Shown: positions 31,110-41,888 of the stretch, in pieces
Position numbering within the stretch: the first letter of the stretch is position 1
Layout: each line of letters starts with the position of its first letter
From: Hypericum androsaemum
Taxonomy: Eukaryota > Streptophyta > Magnoliopsida > Malpighiales > Hypericaceae
NCBI GenBank assembly: GCA_963995505.1
Contig: OZ023181.1
Coordinates: 16,364,221 to 16,428,220 of the forward strand
DNA length: 64,000 nucleotides
Reading direction: 5' to 3'
Made by a program: the position numbers and the translations under genes
Notes under the pieces: generated by a model
Told to the model about the DNA's origin: nothing
Database searches by the model: none
Seen by the model: only the letters and a program-made list of their open reading frames with translations

Positions 31110-31365
31110 TAAACTGTGATATCCTAATTCTGAAAAGTCTTAAGTAATTTGATTGGTACTATCCATATCCAAAATATGCACCTTCTTTTCCGATGCACAT
31201 CCTGAGAGAACTCCAAAGTTAAACGTGTTTGGCCGGGAGTAGGATCAGGATGGGTGACCTCCTGGGAAGTTTCTAGAATGCCTGTGAGTGAGAACAAAAC
31301 ACGCTGGAAAAAACCTGTGTTGGTCTATGGAGACAGTTGGTCGGATCACGAGGCGTCACATAAAC
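31110..31365 (+). mobile_element. Cassandra TRIM solo LTR with 5S rRNA-like domain
   Basis: A 246-bp unit 31115-31360 begins TGTGATATCC, ends GGCGTCACA and is flanked by the 5-bp repeat taaac (31110-31114, 31361-31365). Its centre, about 31192-31272, closely matches 5S rRNA including the internal promoter (gagtaggatcaggatgggtg and acctcctgggaag). LTRs carrying a 5S domain define Cassandra terminal-repeat retrotransposons in miniature. Only one LTR remains, so it is a solo LTR formed by recombination. It lies in the Gypsy integrase remnant. Confidence 0.88.
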
Positions 31366-31639
31366 ACTTCATATCTGTCACATATCATGCTCTATAGTAC
31401 CCCAGGAAGCTTGCAAACACCATCTAGCAGGACCTTTGCAACTTGCAAAATTGTATAAGGGTGAGCTAAAGCCATGAAATGTACATATTTAGTGAACTTG
31501 TCAACTACCACCAAGATTGTGTTCTTTTTTTGGGATATTGACAATCCTTCTACAAAGTATAGGAAAATGTCTTGCCAAGCACCAACAGGTATGAAAAGGG
31601 GTTGTAACAACCCAGGAGTAGCCACTATTTCACTCTTGC

Positions 31640-33228
31640 ACTGAGTTGCTCTCTTTGGTTAACAAGACCCCTGGTTCAATCGAAGATGGAGAAGAGGTTG
31701 GTCAGGGATTAGGAAGCCCAAACATCCGCTGCCGGAGTCTTGTTAAAGCTCCACTTGGCATTTGCCTGAACAGTATATTGAACGAAAAAGAAAATGCTTG
31801 ATGCCTTCTTGTCCCACCGAAACATGTTATCTTAATGGAGAGCTACTCGACACAAATTCTTTGCAGAAGAGGTTGATACAGAAGTTGGAGGTTGAAAGAA
31901 TTTAGGGTTAAAAGAAATTTTAGTACCCTATATTATTATAAATAGACACTTTGTATCTCGTAATATAAGAATACCCAAAAATGCTCTATCGAGATCGAAC
32001 TTCGACTCTAAAAAATTCTGACCCACAAAGAATTCATTTACTGACTCTCCGTATTTAGCTCCCGCCACCACTTTACAAATAAATTACCAACGGAAATGAA
32101 ATTCCGGTAACCAAAAATTACGTGGCGACTACATGTGGCATGGTGGAACCAAAATAATCGGACGTGGATTAATTAACAAATAAAAATTTTAGAATAAGAC
32201 GAAACGACCCCTCATATCTTTCATCTTTCTCCTTAGAACAAGACGCACCAGAAAACAATACCTCGTCGGAGCTCCACCGCGGACCTACCAAAAAAACACA
32301 GAGCTCGCACAAGATTGATAGAGGAGACCGGTCTTTAGGTAGAACGAGGCAGACTTGATCATCGAGGATGCGACGTCGGAGATTTCCATGATGAGCGCAA
32401 GCATGTCGGTGGCGGTGTAGTAGAGATCGACGTGGAGAAGCAAGGGGAGAGGAGGGGGGCGGTGTTGGCTATGTCCTGGATTTGCGAGAGGCGGAGCTAG
32501 GATTTGGAAGAGATTGAAAGGGAAGGAGGAGGAGAAGAAGTAAGAGAGTGAGGCGGCGACGTTTGGAGAAGAGGCTTTGGCCTGGATTTCCTTGATTACG
32601 GATTTTATTTGGGAGAGAAGCTGTCCTTGCTGGTGGTGGACGGTGGCTGCTCACAACCTCCTTGCAAAGGAGGAACATGAACGTGGAAGAGATGAAGGAA
32701 GGGTCTTTTCCTCTTTTTCTTTTATTTTTACTTGTTAATTAATCCATGTCAGATTATTTTGGGTCGACCATGCCACGTGTAGTTACCACATCAGATTATT
32801 TGTAAAGTGGTAAATACGGGGTAGTTTTTTGGGTATTCTTATATTACGGAGTGTAGAGTGTCTATTTTTAATAATATAGGGTACTAAAATATCTTTAACC
32901 CAAGAATTTAAGTTCCAAGTGATTGTGCTAACTTGTTAAATAGCTGCCTTGATGGCTATTTAAAGAGATTGATCAAGCCTTGTCTTGATCTAGCTCGTTC
33001 AAGGTCTGTTTCAAAACAGAAACATAAAATGCATGATCAAGGTAGATCTGGTTTGAGTCGGATGTGGCCAGAGACTTATGCACAAAAATCAAGCGAGTAT
33101 GCATCGGCTTCTATGCTAGATTTTGGATAGCAATGGAGATGAACCCCTCGGCTCTTGGGCCAGATTGGTCGTTGCAACTTGCGAAGGTTTGTTTACAGAC
33201 ATCAGGGTCGATGTTTAGTGTTCACTAA
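31640..33228 (+). pseudogene. SAGA subunit ADA1/HFI1-like (SAGA-Tad1) pseudogene
   Basis: Plant ADA1-like proteins are subunits of the SAGA histone-acetylation coactivator. Frames here read ELLSLVNKTPGSIEDGEE and KAPLGICLNSILNEK (31645-31800), then after a frameshift MLDAFLSHRNM and QKLEVERI up to 31904. After the 997-bp MULE the frame resumes VPSDCANLLNSCLDGYLKRL and IKPCLDLARSR (32911-33000), then AMEMNPSALGPDWSLQLAKV to a TAA at 33226-33228. At least two frameshifts and a stop are present besides the insertion. The N-terminal part is missing. The match covers the C-terminal SAGA-Tad1 region and is from memory of the Arabidopsis family. Confidence 0.75.
31896..32910. mobile_element. MULE-like element in the ADA1-like pseudogene
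   Basis: 997 bp (31905-32901), flanked by the perfect 9-bp repeat aagaattta (31896-31904, 32902-32910). Inverted repeats of more than 150 bp start gggttaaa and share accctatattatta, gtaatataagaataccc and attaattaacaa. The interior 32220-32720 is GC-rich and coding-like, with a frame including MLALIMEISDVASSM, but unrecognised. Possible Pack-MULE. Confidence 0.88.
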
Positions 33229-33779
33229 CCTCTCAAGGGTCTATTGCATGAATTATTGCACGTATCAGTTCTCGAATCACGAAGATGACATGTTTCTGCA
33301 GAATAGCATGAAGTTTTCAAGTCAAGAGTCCATCCGCAGTTGAGGATCCTCCGGCTCCTCATTTCATTTGCTTTCGTATCCATCTAGAAGCGATACGAAT
33401 CTATCAACTGCGTATGCAATTGATGTCTACTTGATCCTCCTAAAAAACTTGTTATATCTACTTCCTTACCCTCTCTCATGTATTTATTTCCACCCAAGTC
33501 TGTTGCTGACCCGCAGTTGGTGAAAATTACATCTTTTTTCCAGCTTTTGTATCATTAGGTGCATGTATGTTTCCAGAGGCTGGTTCACTTTTCCATTGCT
33601 ATATCTCCCCTGGGACGAAGGATCCCATAATTCCCATTACTAGACCTCAACTAATAATTGTTAAGTATGTAAAAGTTACAAGACTGAAGGGTGAGAAATA
33701 TCCTATCAACTCTCTAACTTGTTTATTTTTCGGGCTTTTTACTACTGAAACCAACTACATATGTATACTGAAGCATTTT
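33229..33779. other. No gene recognised
   Basis: Mixed DNA between the ADA1-like pseudogene and the peroxidase unit 2 flank. It may include 3' flank of the pseudogene. No repeats or long frames supported. Confidence 0.4.
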
Positions 33780-34236
33780 TTTCTTTAGTATAGCATATTG
33801 ACCCGAGCTCTCAAATATATGACCCGATACTATAATTTGGTAAGTTTAGACTACAAACTGAAAATATTAAAATAGAAAAAAAAACATGGGCAAACAAATA
33901 TAATTGAACTATCTAGGAACAACGTGTTTGACTCAGACAAAAAAGAAAACAAGAGAGCTGAGAGTAAGAACTCGACCATCATGATGAGGTTTTACAATTG
34001 CTAGATTCAAATTGAAAAGACACAAAACCATTAACGACTTTAGACTCAGAAATAAACCAAATTGTTGTTGGACGTTAAACGGTTCCGTTACTATATAATC
34101 ATCATCGTCTCAATACATACTGTCTATCCATACCAACCTAACCAACTTAAACTTTCTCCATTCTCTCTCTTCCTTTTCTCCGAGTTGTTCAATACATTCT
34201 ACTACTCAATAAATTAAAACCGGAGCCAGACCCAAT
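33780..34236. repeat. Downstream flank of peroxidase unit 2
   Basis: Similar to 7430-7550 (ctctcaaatatatga, gacccgatactataatttgg) and to the flanks of the other units (catcatc-tc-atac, ccaacttaaactttctcc). Marks the edge of the duplicated unit. Confidence 0.65.
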
Positions 34237-34433
34237 TTAATTGAAGGTGGCACAGCACCGACGGACTTCCCCATTGCAGCTAGTCTTGACCCCGATGCGG
34301 GCGAGCTTGGTGATCGCCACAACAAAGGCCTGCTGGAAGGCGTTGGTGTTGTTGGCCCAGTTGTCAACTGTGGGCTTGGACCTCTGGTCCTAGTAGAGGA
34401 CCTGGTCAGCGGAGAAAAGGCACATGTGGTGAG
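34237..34433 (-). pseudogene. Class III peroxidase pseudogene, copy 2 (3' end only)
   Basis: The minus strand encodes the last about 65 residues: FSADQVLY, a TAG stop in place of Gln, then [31 protein letters not shown] and RRCCATFN. It ends at TAA 34239-34237. The sequence breaks after catgtgg and continues as a decayed Copia element. The haem-binding exons are absent. Confidence 0.88.
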
Positions 34434-36030
34434 TGTCTCGGCGAGGAAGGTGAAGCTCAAATTGGATGAAGTGAGAGATTTGATTATGAGTGAGGAGATT
34501 CGTAGGAGACAATCCGGAGTAGCCTCGAGTACTGCTTTGAACATGGACAATAGGGGAAGTTATGAGTCGAAGGGAAAGAAGGGCTGGGGTAGGTCTAAAT
34601 CTAAATCGAGGGGTGGATCGAAGAAGGACTTGAGCTCGGTTCAGTGTTGGAATTGTTACAAGTATGGTGACTTTCAAGATCAGTGCACGGCACCAAAGAG
34701 GGAGGACGAGTCGGCCAATGCAATGACGGAAGACCATAGAGATGTGTTAGTCTTGAGTGTGAGTAGTCCATTGGAGGCATGGATTTTGGATTCAGGAACA
34801 TCGTTTCATTCTTGTAGTGATGCGGGGATGAGGAGCGGCATGTCCTAGGTAATTATGGCAAGGTTTATCTAGCGTATGATGAGCCGTTGTAAATTGTGGG
34901 TATGGGGGATGTTCGAATCAAGATCCTGAATAGACCGTTGTTGCAATTGAAGAGTGTGAGGCATGTTCCTGGGTTGAAGAGTAACTTGCTTTCCATGGGG
35001 CAATTGGATGAGGAAGGTTATGGTGTGACCTTTGGCTGCGAGTCATGGAAAATCACCAAGGGAGCTATAGTGGTGGCTCGAGGAGTGAAGGAAGGGACGT
35101 TGTATACGACAAGGAACACCCATGAGAGCATTGACCTTGCAGGTGCAATGGATGATGCAAAATTGTGGCATAGTAGACTTGACCACATGAGTGAGAAGGG
35201 GATGAGGGTGCTATGTTCAAGAGGGAAGCTATCATGCCTAAAGATCGTGGAGATAAAGTGTGAGCATTGTGTTCTTGGAAAGCAGAAGTGGGTGAGCTTT
35301 TCGAGAGGTACCGGTTCCTGGAAGGAGAAGAAGCTTAAATTGGTCCACAGTGATTTGTCGAGACCGACACCAGTGGTATCCTTCGAGGTTCGTTGTATTA
35401 CATGACCTTCATTGATGACTCAACAAGGAAGTTATGGGTTTACTTTCTAAAACATAAGTCCGATGTCTTCGACGCCTTCAGAAAGTGGAAACCCCTAGTT
35501 GAGAATGAGTTGAGTCTCAAGGTAAAGTGCTTGAGATCGGATAATGACAGAGAGTATGAGCTTCAAAAATTCAAGGAGTACTATGAAGTGAATGAGATTC
35601 GCATGGAGAAGACAGTAGCTGGAGATCCCAAGCAGAGTGGCATCGCAGAGAGGATGAAAATGACAATCAATGAGAGTGCTGGAACTATGCGAGTGAAGTG
35701 TGGCCTACCGAAGATATTTTGGACGGATGCTGTGAACACTGTTGCATTCTTGATCAATAAAAGACCATCAACCCTTTTGGAGAATGAAATACCGGAGGAG
35801 GCTTAGAGTGGTAAGGAGGTTGATCTAATTTGTCTTCGGGTATTTGGTTGTGTCTCGTTTGTTCATGTGGATGCGGGTGAGAGGAGCAAGCTAGATGCCA
35901 AGTCCAAGAAGTGTACGTTCATTGGATATAGAGGAGATGATTTCAGTTTTAGATTTTGGGTTGAGAAGAATCGCAAGTTTATAAGAAGCCGGGATGCCAT
36001 ATTTAATGAAAATGTGATGCACAAGAACAT
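34434..36030 (+). pseudogene. Copia gag-protease-integrase remnant
   Basis: Pieces: gag end and protease 34434-34848, GAG-pre-integrase 34896-35405 (LWHSRLDHMSEKGM, CEHCVLGKQK), integrase core 35393-35806 (FIDDSTRKLWVYF, LRSDNDREYE, GIAERMKM), and linker to 36040 (VFGCVSFVH). The catalytic motifs are altered and three frame breaks occur. Confidence 0.8.
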
Positions 36031-36339
36031 GGGATTGTAGCTGGGGCTTAGATTGGGTCCAGAATGGGCCCGTTACGAACCGTTTAGAGTGAAGACACGC
36101 GGGGAATTTATTGCAAAAAAGTTTAAACTTGGGGACAAAAATGAAAAAAGCCCATGCACAGCAAAGGATCACCAACATGCCATTATCGCTAACTGGACTT
36201 GCTGGTATCGTATCATGTGGGCATTATCATATAACTGGACTTGCCGGTATCGTAAACGTGACATGTCGGTGTCGTATACATGATATGCCAGTATTGGTCC
36301 TTCAGTCCAAACAGTTCGGAATGACCCCTTCACTCCGAA

Positions 36340-37110
36340 CCCAATCCATTCTGGTGTAGCTGATGATGTGTGTTCTAGCAGTGAAGTGGTCGAGTTAGAC
36401 ATCTCAAACTCGGGTAGGAGCAAGAAGATACTGAATGACCTGGAGGTCAGAGAGGAAGCGGAACCATGTTCTCCACAGCCAGTGGTTCTGGTGAGGAGAT
36501 CCACGAGACAGCATGGGTCACCATATAGGTTCTCGCCTGCTAACTACTATCTCTTGTCGATAGAACGTGGTGAGTCGAAAGATTATGTAGAGGTACATCA
36601 GAGTGAGCATGTGCGCAAGAGGGTACTTGCAGTGGATGAGAAGATGGAGTTATTGAGTGTCAATAAGACTCGGGAACTAGTCAAACTCTATAGTGGCAAG
36701 AAGATATTGTATAATCAGGGGGCTCGAAAGGTTAAAAGGAGATGAGAACAAGAGTTACAAGGGGAGAGCTCAAAAGAAGAAGACTGTAGGAGCTTTCGCG
36801 GGTGGTTATGTGAAGTATGCTAAGAGGTGTACAAGGCCAATGATAGCAGATTCGGTGGGAGTAGAGAGAAGGCTTATGAAGAGTCCTGAAAAGCAACAGT
36901 TGAAGGCAATGAAATAGATGTCCAACCACTTGAAAAGTGTTGCAAAGAAGGGCCTAAGTGATAAGGGTAAAAAGACTAAAGTGGCAAGATGTGTTGATGC
37001 GGATGTGGCATCAAGCTACCTTGAGGAGAGAAGGGGTGGTCTTGCAGTTTTATTGACCAATGAGGATGCCTTGGAGAAGTTGAAGCTATACATGGCTTCA
37101 ACTAGCCTAG
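36340..37110 (+). pseudogene. Copia RT/RNase H remnant
   Basis: RRSTRQHGSPYRFSPANYYL (36500-36560) marks the start of the Copia RT domain, then KMELLSVNKTRELVKL. YVKYAKRCTRPMIA with SVGVERRLM (36810-36880) is the region before RNase H. The catalytic YVDD segment is deleted. 36040-36340 holds an unrelated stretch with cttgc-ggtatcgta repeats. Confidence 0.7.
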
Positions 37111-37274
37111 TGAAGTGAGAAGAAGAGGCCTTGCGTACGAAGTAGAGAAGGAGGTCATCTAGTGAAGGGTGACAACTAAAGGGGAGAAGAGGGTCATTTA
37201 GTGAAGGATGACAAGTGATGAGGATCACCTAGTAAAAGGTGTTTCATGTTGAGGTCAGTCTCCAAGTGGAAGAT

Positions 37275-37698
37275 TGTTGGGTATGGAGCCTGAGGATTCG
37301 ATTGGTTCGAGTGAAGAACTTTGAGGATGATTCGGGAGTTGATCAGATTAGATTCCGAGCCCAAAGACACTCGAGAGAATTGATCGGATAAAGAGACGAG
37401 GCGAGAAAGCAAAACGAAGAAGTTGGAGCAGAGATTGTAGCGCTCCAAGAGGGCTGGAGGGTGCCAACCCCTTGCAGAGTGTGTGACCTGGAATGCTCCA
37501 ATGGCTTGGAGGTCACCAACCTGACCGGAAAAGTGATTTTTGGTAGACAAAAATGCCCCTCTCGCCAAGAGGGAGTTCATGTGTCGGTCTTTAATTATAA
37601 AAGTGTTTTTTTAGTGAGTCAAAATTGCTTAACTGGTTTTTTAAGCCAATGCTGAGTTGTTATGTTGGCGACGATGTGTATTCCATCACCACAAAACA
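37275..37698 (+). repeat. Putative 3' LTR of the decayed Copia
   Basis: Placed after the polypurine tract and inferred from TG...CA ends. No partner LTR is present to confirm it. Confidence 0.45.
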
Positions 37699-37907
37699 TA
37701 CCAGAAGAAGATAATTATGCTGTTTTGTAAAGTACAAGGTGTAAAATGACTCAAAGAAATTATTAGAGGGAGTTAATTGTACTTGTTAGAAAAGTAGAAG
37801 GACCTATCTGCCCCTTTATTTTTTATTTTATTAATATCATCATCTCGATACTTGATCCATATTAAATCTATATCTAACTTAAACTTCATCCACTTCTCTT
37901 TTTTCTT

Positions 37908-37953
37908 TCTACTACTCAATAATTTTTTTGGGTATAATTCTATTACTCAATAA
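37908..37953. mobile_element. Ultra-short poly-T insertion with 15-bp TSD
   Basis: The 16-bp insert tttttttgggtataat (37923-37938) lies between tctactactcaataa and tctattactcaataa. The paralogous sites at about 34195-34215 and 50145-50160 read ctactactcaataaa without an insert. Confidence 0.7.
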
Positions 37954-38005
37954 ATTAAAGACCGAAACGATATCCCAATATCCCGATTCGGAAATTCTTC
38001 ATCTT

Positions 38006-41000
38006 TTAATTGAAAGCGGCACAGTTCCGACGGACTTCCCCGTTGTGGCCCGTCTTAACCCCGACACGAGCCAGCTTGGTGATCGCCGTGAAGAAGGCCT
38101 GCTGGAAGGCGTTGGCGTCGTTGGCCCAGGTGTCGACGGTGGGCTTTGACCTCGGGTCCTGGTAGAGGACCTGATCGGAGGAGAGGAGGCCCATATGGTT
38201 CTGGAGGTTCTTGAAGTAGACGTTGTCGAAAGTAGTGTTGGTCGTTGGGTCAAACGCGATGACTATCGCGGGGTCCAAGTTGCTGCACTCCACCTTGAGC
38301 TTGGCCGCGTAGGTACTGTTCAGTGTGCGGTCCACTCCGATCCTGTTGGCGAATTGGTTGCAGTGGGCGAATCCGACAGTGTGGCCCGCTCCTGGTCCCA
38401 CGAATTTGAGAAAAATGATATCAGACTGATATATTAATATTTATTTACAAAAATTCTGTTGCAAACGGGTTTTCATAATTAGCCTTAAATTAATTGAACT
38501 CGAAAGTACACACAATTTAAAAAGAATAAATCACATAGAAAAAAATGTTTCACTTTAAGTAAAATGTATAGAGTTCGAGTCATTGAGAATGAGATGATAA
38601 AATTTTTTTCACTATTATGTATTTTTATCCGACTCAAAACTAGTCGATTTAGTATGTATTTGAATATCATGTGATATCGACTCGATTGGTATTTATAATG
38701 AAACAAAACATTTAATTGTATGACCCAATTAGCTCAATTTTCTAAGATGGAGAAAAAGTATTCTACTAGGCCAGTTCTTTTTAAGGAATATTAGGTCGGG
38801 TTAGTTAAATCATATGTGGGTTTTCTTGTGGAAATGATTCCATGGGTTTGATAAATTATTTATATATATATATAGCATTAAATGAATTGTTTTTCTTCTG
38901 TCCATAAAAGGATAGTTGACAGCCGGATACATATGATGCGGAGAAATTTTATGGTGAACCCTTAACTAATACCAAGTTATTTAGTAACTTTGTATAGATT
39001 TACCAATTCTTATTTAACATGTGTATTGGTTATATATTAGTAAATATTTAACTAAGATAAACAAATATGGCAACTAAATCAAGACAATATTTTGATTTAT
39101 GCTTAAAGGAATCATTTCCTAAACTAGAGTTAATTAATTTTTTATTAACCAATTGACAGAACAGTAGTAAATAATATCAAAACAGTAAAGAACAACTTCA
39201 AGGCTACTGTCTTTTTAATAAAATATAGAAGAGTATCAAGAATTAATTTTTTAATAAGTAATCTACAATTGATGCAGAAATTCACATGTTTTTTCACTAT
39301 ACGGTAATTTTTTAAGCCAATGAAGCTACTTCTAATACTTCAATGATACATAGGTCTCATTAAAAAATTAAAAGCATGAAAAAAATAGGTTCCAATTTTG
39401 ATACTACGTAAATTAAAATTTGTTTGCTTCGAACACAACCGAGAAAGTAATAAAAAAATTTGTAGATGCTTGGCACCCTAATATCTTGTCAGCCATATCA
39501 CTTCATATATGTATGTTGATTGTTGTTTAAGTGATAATTTGATATTCTCTGCGAATAAAATATCCTGAGTTAATTAATAATAATAAATAAGTATATTTTA
39601 AAGTTAATTAATAACAAATGTAATATTTGAATTTGAGTTTCTTATTAAAAATTTTTGGTAGCCTTCGAAATTATTCCTGCTTACTATTTTGATATTATTT
39701 GCTACTGTTCCGCCAATTGGTTAATAAGAAATTAATTAACTCTAGCTTGCTATTATTAAATTGGCCAATTAGAGAATTTAATTTAGGAAATAATTTTTTT
39801 AAGCATAAATCAAAATATTGTCTTGATTTAGTTACCATATTTGTTTATCCTAATCAAATATTTCACTAATATATAACCAATACACATGTTAAATAGGGAT
39901 TGGTGGGTCTATATCAAGTCATTAAATGACTTGGTATTAAGAGTCTACCATAAAATTTCTCATGATGCGTGCCATTTTGCTGCTGAATCAGAAAGACACT
40001 ACTCGGAAAAAATCACAAAGAAACTACCTAATGTGGTTTAATTTTAATATAAATTTTGAGATTTTTTCTGTTGGAAAAGGTTCGGTACATTATATAGTTT
40101 TTTGTTTTGAGTAATCATGAAGATACTAGATATATTATATAGTTATTTGAGTGTCAAGTGATGATTAGCGGCAACTAATCACAGGTCCCTTTTCATAAAG
40201 ACTTCATATAGATCAGATCCCCATGGGATAAACGGTGAAGTATTTAAAACTGGGTCCATGGTATAATTGCGTCCACCCTTAGTCATCGAAAGCTAGGGGA
40301 CCATCTGGTCTGGTGACTATTTATGTCAGTTTAGAGGGTCGATGTAAAGTGAGTCGCGCTTATAAAAATCTAATCAACTTCTGATAGTGTAAAAAGAAAC
40401 ATATAGTAACCTTGATTGCGTCCATATATAAGGTTGAATAAAAGGGCATTAGTATTAAATGCGGAGAAATCATGCGTCAAGACTATGATATGATATGGAG
40501 AAACAGTACAATCTTAATAAGGTTTTGTAAAAAAAAATACCAATAAGATAGTCACTCTTTAATTTTGTCGACAATAATCGAACTGTGAATACCAGTTAAA
40601 AAACAGTGACATGCGGTATAAAGGCATTTGGAGAAATTACCTGAGAGAGCTATCATGTCAGTTTGGGTGAGCCCATTGGCCGCAAATATGGAATTGAGCT
40701 GATCGAGATTGAACGTTGGCTTCGGCAATTTTCCATTGACGCTAGATGCCGTCGAGACTAGACTATCCAATCTCCCCAATTCAACACCATATGAAGGCCC
40801 ACCAGCCTACATTGATTAATTTAAATTACGATCATACTTATTAAATCGCGTGAATAAATTATTGACACTGGAATAATAATAATTATTATTATCACTAATT
40901 AGTTACCAGCTTAATGACATCTCTAGTTGCCATGACAAGGATATCGGCGCATGATACTTTGTTCCTGCAACCGGGGACCTCGTCGAGGGCGGCCTTGGCC

Positions 41001-41344
41001 TGGATCACCGTGTCGAATCCGTCTCCGTTCAGCGACAAGTTGTCCGGATGATCCTTCTCCGCCTTGTTGGTCGGAGTGGAGGCAATTATAATCGAGGCAT
41101 CACATCCCTGGATGAAGCAGTCATGGAACAAGAGGCGGATGACGCCGGAAATAGTAACAAAAGTCTGCTTAACTTTCTTCTCAACCGCGGCCCTTACTAT
41201 GCTCTCCACATTCGGACATGTCTTGGCGTAATAATCAGGCCGAAGTTGCGCTGATACGGTGGCCGGGAAGAGCGATAGAACCAGGGCAAGTGAAAACACA
41301 ACGACCAGGAAATTATACCTACAGTAGGTTCTCGTCTTTGTCAT
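38006..41344 (-). CDS. Class III peroxidase, copy 3 (PRX50/51-like)
   Basis: Minus-strand model: exon 1 41344-40907, exon 2 40806-40641 (166 nt), exon 3 38388-38006; 987 nt, 328 residues. The ATG is at 41344 (the GTG six bases upstream is not the start). Signal peptide to about residue 32 (ATVSA), then QLRPDYY. R70 and H74 lie in [11 protein letters not shown], the proximal His in AGHTVGF. It is one codon shorter than copies 1 and 4 (CSNLDP). The exon 3 acceptor is ggag|CG by alignment to the paralogs; an acceptor three bases upstream (accag|GAG) would add one residue. Intron 2 is 2252 bp because it holds a 1021-bp MULE-like element. Expected to be an active secreted peroxidase if correctly spliced. 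Confidence 0.92.
38933..39969. mobile_element. Long-TIR MULE-like element in intron 2 of peroxidase copy 3
   Basis: 1021 bp (38941-39961), flanked by atgatgcg at 38933-38940 and 39962-39969. Inverted repeats begin gagaaattttatggt and stay recognisable for about 250 bp (ttaacatgtgtattggtta, caatattttgatttatgctt). No coding capacity. Copy 4 has the unoccupied site (cacatgatgcgagtgg at about 51142-51158). The target repeat is 8 bp; the long inverted repeats favour Mutator-like over hAT. Confidence 0.88.
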
Positions 41345-41442
41345 GATCACCTTCTAATGTGAATTGATTATGTTGTCTCAACAATGTCTCTTAGTTAGCT
41401 AGTTGCGCAGAAGATGATCAGAAACTTTGGTGAAGGGGGGGA

Positions 41443-41452
41443 GTATATATAG
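41443..41452 (-). promoter_or_regulatory. TATA box of peroxidase copy 3
   Basis: The minus strand reads ctatatatac, about 100 bp upstream of the ATG. Conserved with copies 1 and 4. Confidence 0.65.
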
Positions 41453-41533
41453 TAATTGGAAGAGGCGTTGGAAAGGGGCATGGGGGAGATTTTTTTTTAG
41501 ACAGAATGAGTGTAACCAGCTGTAAATTATGTG

Positions 41534-41888
41534 CAATTCTATCAAAATTTGGTATATATATTAAAAATATTTATGAAGGATCCATATAATCATAAGCAAT
41601 TCTATCAAAATTTGGTATATATTAAAAATATTTATTAAGTTTCCATATAATCATAAGCAATTCTATCATAATTTTGTATACATTAAAAAGTAAAAACAAT
41701 TTAGGAAGGGTACATATAATCATTCTTATTCATTATGTGCAATTGTATCCAAATTTGGTATAGTTAAAAAACTATTTATGAAGAGTCCATATAATCCTAA
41801 GCCTATTTGTTATGTGTCATTCTATCCAAATTTGGAATTGTTAAAAAATACTTATGAATGATCTATATAATCATAAGCATATTCATAA
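41534..41888. repeat. AT-rich tandem array upstream of peroxidase copy 3 (about 5 monomers)
   Basis: Same monomer family as 11883-12362, about five copies, starting 190 bp upstream of the ATG. Confidence 0.85.

Larger units (their letters stand above)
23795..31630 (-). mobile_element. Truncated Ty3/Gypsy element interrupted by Copia and Cassandra
   Basis: On the minus strand only the integrase core onward and the 3' LTR remain. Pieces: 31630-31361 (integrase: PGLLQPLFIPVGAWQDI, VVVDKFTKYVHF), 31114-30630 (rest of the core, several stops), 24427-24041 (SAKYYGPYKI, CIHSVFHVSLLKKG, then a chromodomain-like end) and the LTR. A Copia element sits at 24428-30624 and a Cassandra LTR at 31115-31360. 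The 5' half is missing; the right edge abuts the ADA1-like pseudogene. Confidence 0.8.
34434..37698 (+). mobile_element. Decayed Ty1/Copia element, 5' truncated
   Basis: Starts inside gag (KLKLDEVRDLIMSEEIRR) with no 5' LTR or primer site. Remnants of the knuckle (CWNCYKYGDFQDQC, His lost), protease (WILDSGTSFH), integrase and RT/RNase H follow in several frames. A polypurine-like tract (ccaagtggaaga) precedes a putative 3' LTR at 37275-37698 that starts TGTTGGG and ends acaaaaca. Badly decayed, so an old insertion. Confidence 0.75.

Noticed and set aside
31192..31272. Functional 5S rRNA gene
   Set aside because: It has substitutions in the 5S domain and lies inside a Cassandra LTR with LTR ends and target duplication.
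33780..34236. Independent repeat family
   Set aside because: It aligns with flanks of the other peroxidase units, so it is part of the tandem duplication.
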